DNA from: Lachnospiraceae bacterium
GTDB taxonomy: Bacteria > Bacillota > Clostridia > Lachnospirales > Lachnospiraceae
DNA: 9,912 nt
Reading direction: 5' to 3'
Assembly (NCBI GenBank): GCA_015057205.1
Contig: SVEW01000086.1
Span: 1-9,912, forward strand
The translations under genes and the position numbers were made by a program. Below are positions 1-4,581 of this stretch, in pieces (position 1 is the first letter of the stretch; each line of letters starts with the position of its first letter). The notes under the pieces are model-generated. The model did not search any database. It was given only the letters and a program-made list of their open reading frames with translations, and had not been told where the DNA came from.

Positions 1-748
1 ACTTCTTCAATAATTTTTCAATGTGTGGTAACGCTTTTGAATATGCCACGTTACGGTTATCGTCGTAAACTCCCTTATGATGCAAAACCGTAATGTTGTA
101 TTTTTTTCGCAAAATATGGGTCAGCTCATCTCCCAGATTTACTACCGTTTTATTGCGATATCCTTTGGTATTCTTATATTCTTCATGTGCATGGGTATGA
201 TAAATCAAAATTCTTGGCTCCGTTTTTGACGGGGTTAGTGTAAGATTCCGGTAAAAAAGAGGTTGAAACTTTAATAACCTTGGCGACAACCTCGTTGTTG
301 CATCCACATGATAAAAATGGGACACTAAAAAAGCATAGGATGCCAGCTTTTTCCGGCCGTATTTATGAAGTACAGCCTTACGAAAATCTTTTTCCGGAAC
401 CTGTGGAGTCATCACCGGTCCAATCTTTTCTTTCTTGTGCGGTTTCTTCTCCTCCATTCGCATCACAAGCCCATAGGGCAGACCGGACTCTACGCTTGTC
501 TGTTCATAGGACTTTTCCGTCAGATATTCATAAAGCGGAAGTTGTTTCAAAAATGTTTCCCCCAGCAGATTCACCATACTTAGCGGCTCCCCTTCCGTCT
601 CATAGGTTATTAACGGAGCCTGTAATTTTAACACGGCCATTGCCGCCCACCGGTCTGCCCCAAACAAAAGGAGTCCGCAAAGACTCACAAGCAAAAGTCC
701 CAGTGCTTCAATTTTTACCAATCGCTTCTTCCATGTTTGTCTTCCCAT
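1..748 (-). CDS. spoIIP: Stage II sporulation protein P (SpoIIP), 3' end off the window
   Basis: SpoIIP is a membrane-anchored peptidoglycan amidase/endopeptidase that works with SpoIID and SpoIIM to thin septal peptidoglycan and drive engulfment of the forespore. The 249 visible codons start with a basic tail (MGRQTWKKR) and one membrane helix at about residues 14-30. A variable, charged linker follows to about residue 120, and then the start of the amidase domain. ILIYHTHAHEEY at residues 180-191 gives the family signature HTHxxE, with H184, H186 and E189 as the expected zinc/catalytic residues. VVNLGDELTHIL and VAYSKALPHIEKLL fit the next conserved blocks. The Bacillus subtilis protein is about 400 residues, so the C-terminal third or more lies to the left. 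The ATG at 748 is the only good start, because an in-frame TAG lies four codons upstream. Its ribosome site (AGGAAC) is weak and close. The gene begins 26 bases past the rpsT terminator in the same direction. Identity is confident; regulation is inferred. Confidence 0.93.
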   Translation of the reverse strand, partial: MGRQTWKKRLVKIEALGLLLVSLCGLLLFGADRWAAMAVLKLQAPLITYETEGEPLSMVNLLGETFLKQLPLYEYLTEKSYEQTSVESGLPYGLVMRMEEKKPHKKEKIGPVMTPQVPEKDFRKAVLHKYGRKKLASYAFLVSHFYHVDATTRLSPRLLKFQPLFYRNLTLTPSKTEPRILIYHTHAHEEYKNTKGYRNKTVVNLGDELTHILRKKYNITVLHHKGVYDDNRNVAYSKALPHIEKLLKK

Positions 749-773
749 GTTCCTATTCTATTCTCTGGAGCAT

Positions 774-806
774 AAAAAAAGAACCGGTTGACGGTCCCGG
801 TTCTTT
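774..806 (-). terminator. Intrinsic terminator of rpsT
   Basis: Perfect 10-bp inverted repeat: arms at 797-806 and 778-787 (AAAGAACCGG / CCGGTTCTTT) with a 9-base loop. Read on the minus strand it runs straight into a T tract (774-780). It starts 16 bases past the rpsT stop codon, so it should end the short rpsT transcript before spoIIP. Confidence 0.92.
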
Positions 807-810
807 GGAA

Positions 811-818
811 AATCTATG
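811..818 (-). promoter_or_regulatory. Possible sigma-E-type -10 box for spoIIP
   Basis: Minus-strand CATAGATT matches the Bacillus sigma-E -10 pattern CATACAnT at all but one position, and B. subtilis spoIIP is transcribed in the mother cell by sigma-E. No convincing -35 box lies at the right distance; the stretch there is only AT-rich. Transcription would start inside the left edge of the rpsT terminator hairpin. It is offered because spoIIP must be expressed from this small space, but one eight-base match is weak evidence. Confidence 0.2.
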
Positions 819-822
819 TCGC

Positions 823-1086
823 TTATGCTAATTTGTTAACTGCCTTGTTCAGACGGCTAATCTTTCTAGCAGAAGTATTCTTGTGATAAATTCCCTTCTT
901 GGTAGCTTTGTCGATAACAGATGTTGCTTCAACTAATGCTGCCTGAGCTGCTGCCTTATCATTTGCTTCGATTGCAGCCTCAACTTTCTTTACGTATGTC
1001 TTTACTTTAGACTTTGCAGCTTTGTTTCTAGCATTCTTCTTCTCAGCTACAAGGATTCTCTTCTTTGCAGATTTAATGTTTGCCAC
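823..1086 (-). CDS. rpsT: 30S ribosomal protein S20
   Basis: S20 is a small basic protein that binds 16S rRNA early in assembly of the 30S subunit. The protein is 87 residues, the usual length, and starts ANIKSAKKRILVAEKKNARN after the initiator. Lys/Arg/Ala-rich helices follow, with the typical ending KNTSARKISRLNKAVNKLA. The start is GTG at 1086, chosen because an excellent Shine-Dalgarno (GGAGGTG, 1093-1099) sits six bases upstream and because the family begins M-ANIKSAKKR. An in-frame ATG at 1101 would add five residues (MEVCE), but it overlaps the Shine-Dalgarno itself and so is not the start. The gene is monocistronic by layout: its own sigma-A promoter (1169-1197), a structured leader and a terminator (774-806). 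A non-AUG start is also seen in Escherichia coli rpsT (UUG), where translation is autoregulated; autoregulation here is an inference. Confidence 0.97.
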   Translation of the reverse strand: MANIKSAKKRILVAEKKNARNKAAKSKVKTYVKKVEAAIEANDKAAAQAALVEATSVIDKATKKGIYHKNTSARKISRLNKAVNKLA

Positions 1087-1092
1087 TTCGCA

Positions 1093-1099
1093 CACCTCC
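1093..1099 (-). promoter_or_regulatory. Shine-Dalgarno that fixes the GTG start of rpsT
   Basis: GGAGGTG on the minus strand, six bases before the GTG at 1084-1086. The upstream ATG at 1099-1101 overlaps this site, so it cannot use it for initiation. An automatic caller that prefers ATG would extend the protein wrongly by five residues. Confidence 0.85.
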
Positions 1100-1104
1100 A
1101 TCTT

Positions 1105-1156
1105 CTCTAATATCGTTCTTCGTTACATTAGAGCAGACACGGACGTTCTAATGTAA
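1105..1156 (-). promoter_or_regulatory. rpsT 5' leader with two mutually exclusive hairpins
   Basis: Three related segments lie in the roughly 75-nt leader. On the minus strand TTACATTAGA (1156-1147) and TCTAATGTAA (1132-1123) form a perfect 10-bp stem with a 14-base loop. The middle segment, read as CTCTAAT (1133-1127), can instead pair with ATTAGAG (1111-1105), giving a 7-bp stem that ends five bases from the Shine-Dalgarno. The pairings exclude each other, so the layout resembles a translational switch. The repeats are seen directly; a role in S20 autoregulation is inferred. The long repeat could instead be a DNA operator just downstream of the transcription start. Confidence 0.55.
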
Positions 1157-1168
1157 ACATACTTCTAT

Positions 1169-1197
1169 ATAGTACTCGGTTTATTCAGTTCTGTCAA
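1169..1197 (-). promoter_or_regulatory. Sigma-A promoter of rpsT
   Basis: Minus-strand -35 TTGACA (1197-1192) is a perfect consensus. A 17-bp spacer leads to -10 TACTAT (1174-1169), two mismatches from TATAAT. Transcription would start near 1162, leaving a leader of about 75 nt before the GTG. The strength suits a ribosomal protein gene. Confidence 0.88.
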
Positions 1198-1205
1198 GCG
1201 TTTTC

Positions 1206-1236
1206 GCATAACTTTTTAATTTCTGCACACATTATT
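1206..1236 (+). promoter_or_regulatory. Possible sigma-G/sigma-F-type promoter of gpr
   Basis: GCATA (1206-1210) resembles the forespore -35 pattern (G-[AC/T]-AT[AG]) and CATTATT (1230-1236) resembles the sigma-G -10 CATnnTA with its last base mismatched. The spacer is 19 bases, one or two longer than usual. No sigma-A promoter is evident in front of gpr, and gpr in Bacillus is transcribed only in the forespore, so a sporulation promoter is expected in this intergenic stretch. The exact boxes are uncertain. Confidence 0.3.
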
Positions 1237-1267
1237 TTCTATAACTTATAGAAAAGGAGTTTTAAAC

Positions 1268-2161
1268 ATGAATAACTATCCACTTCGTACCGACCTTGCC
1301 TTAGAGGCTCAAGAAGCCCTTACCCATACCCCACAGGAAGATTCCGGCATTACCGTTACAAAACGCACCGACAAAGGGGCACATCTGCAGACTACGCATG
1401 TACAAATTCTTACAGAAAATGCTGCCCGCAAAATCGGCAAACCAAAAGGCAACTACATCACGCTGGAATCACCTGCTTTAGAGACCTCCAATGACCGGGA
1501 ACATCGCATACTATCCCGTGCCATTGCCACTAATCTGGTTGATATGCTTCCCTTACGCCCCAATTATCAAACACCGCCCACCATTTTGGTGGTCGGACTT
1601 GGAAATCGCAATGTCACGCCGGACAGCCTTGGTCCTTTGGTAATCGATCACCTTGCCATCTCCCGCCATCTTTATCGGGAGTATGGACAATCCGCTTTTA
1701 CCGAACCTATCGGCTTTTTACTCAGTGGCATCGTCCCCGGCGTTATGGCCCAGACCGGCATGGAAACCAGCGAAATTGTGAAAGGTATTATCACCATTAC
1801 CAGACCGGCTCTTTGCATCGTCATCGATGCTCTGGCCGCTCGCAGCATCAAACGTCTAAACCGCACCATTCAGTTGTCTGACACCGGTATTCATCCCGGC
1901 AGTGGCGTAGGAAACCATCGCCACGGTCTTACAAAAGAAACCCTGGGGATCCCGGTTTTCTCCCTAGGGATCCCTACTGTGGTGGACGCTGCTACGATTG
2001 TCAGTGATGTCGTGTCGGAAAAAGGCGGCAAGCCCTTAAGTCTTCCGCCATCTTTACACTCCATGTTCGTCACCCCGAAAAGCGTGGATGAAACCATCCT
2101 GCGTCTTTCCTTTACGCTATCGGAAGCCATCAATCTTGCTTTCGGTCCCCATTTTGGGTAA
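1268..2161 (+). CDS. gpr: Germination protease GPR (spore protease)
   Basis: GPR is an endopeptidase stored as a zymogen in the forespore. It is activated late in sporulation and degrades small acid-soluble spore proteins at germination. The 297-residue product has RTDLALEA at residues 7-14, matching the autoprocessing site of Bacillus GPR, where cleavage falls between Asp and Leu. By analogy the propeptide here is only about nine residues, against about 15 in B. megaterium. The catalytic-type motifs are LGNRNVTPDSLGP (residues 111-123, Asp119) and VIDALAARS (185-193, Asp187), the two aspartates that define this unusual protease family. LGIPTVVDAATIV (233-245) is also typical. The Bacillus enzymes are about 370 residues, so this is a shorter clostridial form. 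The ATG is preceded by AAAAGGAG at an 8-base spacing. The gene is divergent from rpsT, and its last 32 bases overlap the 3' end of holA on the other strand. Confidence 0.96.
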   Translation: MNNYPLRTDLALEAQEALTHTPQEDSGITVTKRTDKGAHLQTTHVQILTENAARKIGKPKGNYITLESPALETSNDREHRILSRAIATNLVDMLPLRPNYQTPPTILVVGLGNRNVTPDSLGPLVIDHLAISRHLYREYGQSAFTEPIGFLLSGIVPGVMAQTGMETSEIVKGIITITRPALCIVIDALAARSIKRLNRTIQLSDTGIHPGSGVGNHRHGLTKETLGIPVFSLGIPTVVDAATIVSDVVSEKGGKPLSLPPSLHSMFVTPKSVDETILRLSFTLSEAINLAFGPHFG

Positions 2162-3164
2162 AAGCAACCAACAGAAGTTCTGTGGCCAGGCGATCTGTTA
2201 TTTTGCCCTCCTTAAATTGCTGATCTGCCAATACGCCTTGCTCAAAGCAGGCACGCAGTTCTTCTTTTTTATATTTTGCCAAAATAGGCTGTCGCTTTGT
2301 CACCCAGAATTCCCGGACGCCCAGCTTCTCCGCTACAGCGTTCTTCCCGGCGCCTTGCTCGAAAGCCTCTTTCATGGCATACAGTCTGGCAAATTCACCA
2401 TTCAAAAGTGCCAGAATTTTCACCGGTGACTCTTTTAACGCCAACAAATCATGATAAAGTCGCAGCGTGGTAACCTGATCTTTTTTACTAACCGCATCAA
2501 TCATATCAAAAATACGGTCCTCCAGGGTTGTCACGCAAATTTCCTCCACATCCGCAACGGTAATCTCCGTTTTCTCCCATGCAAAGGAAATCAGTTTGTT
2601 CAGCTCCTGCTCTAAAAGCTGCATGTTATCTCCGGTTTTTTGCACAAAATAACGTACAACACTTGGCTGAATCGCTTTTCCTTCCCGGCGCACCCTGCTT
2701 TTGACCCAGGTCTCTAAGGTAGCGGTGGTCTGTTTTACATACTGCACACTCACCCCCACCGCATTCACTGCTTTATACAGTTTGCTTCGCCCATCCACAT
2801 TTTGCTCCACAAACACAAAAATCGTACTGTCCGGCGCGTCCTTAATATACTCTGCCAACTCCTCTCCGGCAGATGAAAAAAGCTCGGAGTTTTCCAAATA
2901 CAAAATACGATACTCCGCAAAAAACGGCAACGTTTCTGCAATATCAATCAGCTCTTTTACATTCACGTCTTTTCCCACAAAGGTATTAACATTCATGGTG
3001 TCGCCTTCCGGATTTAAATACTTCATCAGGTTGTCCCGGTTCTGGTTTACCAGATACCGTTCTTCCCCATACAGCAAATATACTTTTTTACGCTCCCCTG
3101 CTGCGCAAAGATCATGAATAACCTTTGTACATGCAATAGGATCTTCCTTTCTTCCGTAGGCCAT
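2130..3164 (-). CDS. holA: DNA polymerase III subunit delta
   Basis: The delta subunit opens the beta sliding clamp as part of the clamp-loader complex during chromosome replication. The 344-residue length is typical. KVYLLYGEERYLVNQ (residues 27-41) is the characteristic start of the delta AAA+-like fold. WVKSRVRREGKAI (153-165) and KTGDNMQLLEQELNKL (176-191) belong to the middle domain, and SPVKILALLNGEFARL (246-261) opens the C-terminal collar domain. Like other deltas it has no true Walker A. The ATG overlaps the stop codon of the upstream CapA-like gene by one base (TAATG), and a GAGGTGA ribosome site (3169-3175) lies inside the end of that gene, so translation is probably coupled. The 3' end runs 32 bases into the convergent gpr gene, and I see no intrinsic terminator after the stop. 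Confidence 0.95.
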   Translation of the reverse strand: MAYGRKEDPIACTKVIHDLCAAGERKKVYLLYGEERYLVNQNRDNLMKYLNPEGDTMNVNTFVGKDVNVKELIDIAETLPFFAEYRILYLENSELFSSAGEELAEYIKDAPDSTIFVFVEQNVDGRSKLYKAVNAVGVSVQYVKQTTATLETWVKSRVRREGKAIQPSVVRYFVQKTGDNMQLLEQELNKLISFAWEKTEITVADVEEICVTTLEDRIFDMIDAVSKKDQVTTLRLYHDLLALKESPVKILALLNGEFARLYAMKEAFEQGAGKNAVAEKLGVREFWVTKRQPILAKYKKEELRACFEQGVLADQQFKEGKITDRLATELLLVAFTQNGDRKQD

Positions 3165-4495
3165 TAGTTCACCTCACCCTTCCCATTGATGGTTACATGC
3201 ATTCCGGCAGACTCTTTGCGCAGTTTATTTAAAATGCGTCGCTTCGTCGCGCCGGTCTGTGGTGTCGGCTGGAAGTCGTTTACATTGGTGTGTCCCGACA
3301 GCAGGCACGGAATCACTTTTGCCTTGACATTTGCAATAAATTTGCCGTGATTATCTACCAAAAAGGACTGGGCGTACACCATCGTATCCTTATCGGAAGG
3401 ATTGGCATTTCCTCCAAAGCAGAAATTACCCAGGCTGTAGAGAATATAAGCCTTCTTGTATTTCTCAATCCCCTGCAACACATGGGGGTGATGTCCGATT
3501 ACCAGATTGGCACCCTGATCAATGGCATAATGTGCATAGTCTTTCTGATTCGCATTGGGATAATACTCCCGCTCAATACCCCAATGAAAACTCACCACTA
3601 TGACCTTGGCCCCTTTGCGCTTTGCCTTCTGGATATTTCGTTTAATTACCTGATTGCTTACTCCGGAAAGTCCGCTAAATCCAAGCAAGGCAATCTTCGT
3701 TCCCCGCACTTTCTTATAAGCTACCGTATCGTTGATGCAATAGTTTATCTTAGCATCCCTAAGTGCCCTCTTGGTATCCAGAAATCCCTGCTGCAAAAAA
3801 TCCATGGTATGGTTATTGGCCATATTTACTACCTCCACCGAGGAGGATGTAAGTATTTTCGTATATTCCTTCTTTCCCTTAAAGGTAAAGGTCTTCTCCG
3901 CCCGGGTGTTGGCATTGGTCAACGTTCCTTCGAAGTTCACAATGGTAACATCATCTTTGGAAAAATACGGCTTCACTTTTGCCAAAAAATACTCCGGTGT
4001 CTTACGCTCATACATGGCATTGAAGTTATTATTATAGCGGCTGTCTACGCCAAGGGTACAATCCCCGGCCGCACTTAATCTAATTTCATTTAATTGATAG
4101 CGGATAATGGATGCCTTGGCTTTGGCTTCCTCTGTCCCTACTTCATTAAAAGCAACTACCTTGTAGCGATAAGTTACATTTGGTTTTATCTTCAGTCGAA
4201 TCGTCTGCCGTACCGTCTTTGTAACAGGCTTATATGCGCCATCATTTGCCTGACGATAAATGTAGAATCCCTTTGCTTTTTCCGGTTTCCAGGATAATTC
4301 CACTATGTTCTTCCCTAAGGTTTTCGTTGTCAACCCCTCAGCCTTCTTCGGTGCGACTACCGTTACCGCTTCACCATCGCCACTTGCTACTGCTTGCGCC
4401 TGCTTCGCTTCGCCGGCACATCCCATTAATCCGGACGTCGCCAATGAAAATACGCTTAAAAACGCCAGGCTTTTACTCATCCATTCCTTCCTCAT
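3164..4495 (-). CDS. Lipoprotein with fibronectin-III-like region and CapA-type phosphoesterase domain
   Basis: Predicted surface lipoprotein of 443 residues from the chosen ATG at 4495. A basic N-terminus (MRKEW) and a hydrophobic segment end in the lipobox LMGC, with Cys26 the lipidation site. A low-complexity Ala/Gly/Glu linker follows. Residues about 50-125 read as a fibronectin-III-like beta domain (IVELSWKPEKAKGFYIYR, then YRYKVVAFNEVGT). Residues about 138-400 form a CapA/PGA_cap domain of the calcineurin-like metallophosphatase superfamily: AAGDCTLG, NFEGTL at 187, MANNHTMDF near 225-233, SFHWGIE near 302-308, GHHPH at 334-338 and YSLGNF near 353-358. CapA proteins are linked to poly-gamma-glutamate capsule, but no capB/capC partners are present, so the substrate is unknown. 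The frame stays open to a GTG at 4537, but that GTG abuts the -10 box. ATG 4480 (AGGAAGGA just upstream) is an alternative start that keeps the lipobox. Confidence 0.86.
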   Translation of the reverse strand: MRKEWMSKSLAFLSVFSLATSGLMGCAGEAKQAQAVASGDGEAVTVVAPKKAEGLTTKTLGKNIVELSWKPEKAKGFYIYRQANDGAYKPVTKTVRQTIRLKIKPNVTYRYKVVAFNEVGTEEAKAKASIIRYQLNEIRLSAAGDCTLGVDSRYNNNFNAMYERKTPEYFLAKVKPYFSKDDVTIVNFEGTLTNANTRAEKTFTFKGKKEYTKILTSSSVEVVNMANNHTMDFLQQGFLDTKRALRDAKINYCINDTVAYKKVRGTKIALLGFSGLSGVSNQVIKRNIQKAKRKGAKVIVVSFHWGIEREYYPNANQKDYAHYAIDQGANLVIGHHPHVLQGIEKYKKAYILYSLGNFCFGGNANPSDKDTMVYAQSFLVDNHGKFIANVKAKVIPCLLSGHTNVNDFQPTPQTGATKRRILNKLRKESAGMHVTINGKGEVN

Positions 4496-4527
4496 ATGAT
4501 TTTCCAGTCCTTTCCTTAAATACGTAT

Positions 4528-4556
4528 AGTATAACACAAAAGTTTACGCTATGCAC
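4528..4556 (-). promoter_or_regulatory. Extended -10 promoter of the CapA-like gene
   Basis: Minus-strand TGTTATACT (4536-4528) gives an extended -10: TG, one base, then TATACT, a single mismatch from TATAAT. At a 17-base spacing the -35 position reads GTGCAT (4556-4551), a poor match, which fits an extended -10 promoter. It lies in the 86-base gap after comEC and would start transcription about 25 bases before the ATG at 4495. It would also supply holA. Confidence 0.6.
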
Positions 4557-4581
4557 ACCAGGATTCTGCTCTATCCGGTTA

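Noticed and set aside
280..831. Open frame of 183 codons on the plus strand over spoIIP and the rpsT 3' end
   Set aside because: It is antisense to SpoIIP, whose motifs are clear on the other strand; it crosses the rpsT terminator and resembles no family.
1947..1974. Two GGGATCCC palindromes 13 bases apart in gpr
   Set aside because: They encode LGIP twice in LGIPVFSLGIPT, a normal conserved stretch of GPR proteins; codon use explains the repeat.
2167..2185. Small hairpin CCAACAGAAGTTCTGTGG near the gpr stop, considered as a terminator
   Set aside because: The stem is short and has a bulge. On the plus strand no T tract follows. On the minus strand a short T-rich stretch follows but lies before the holA stop codon, within coding sequence.
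3290..4078. Open frame of 262 codons on the plus strand
   Set aside because: Lies entirely antisense to the CapA-like gene with its conserved phosphoesterase motifs; no ribosome site and no recognizable domain.
4496..4537. Longer N-terminus for the CapA-like lipoprotein starting at GTG 4537
   Set aside because: The GTG abuts the extended -10 promoter, so it would lie upstream of the transcript start, and it would put 14 non-signal residues before the lipoprotein signal peptide.
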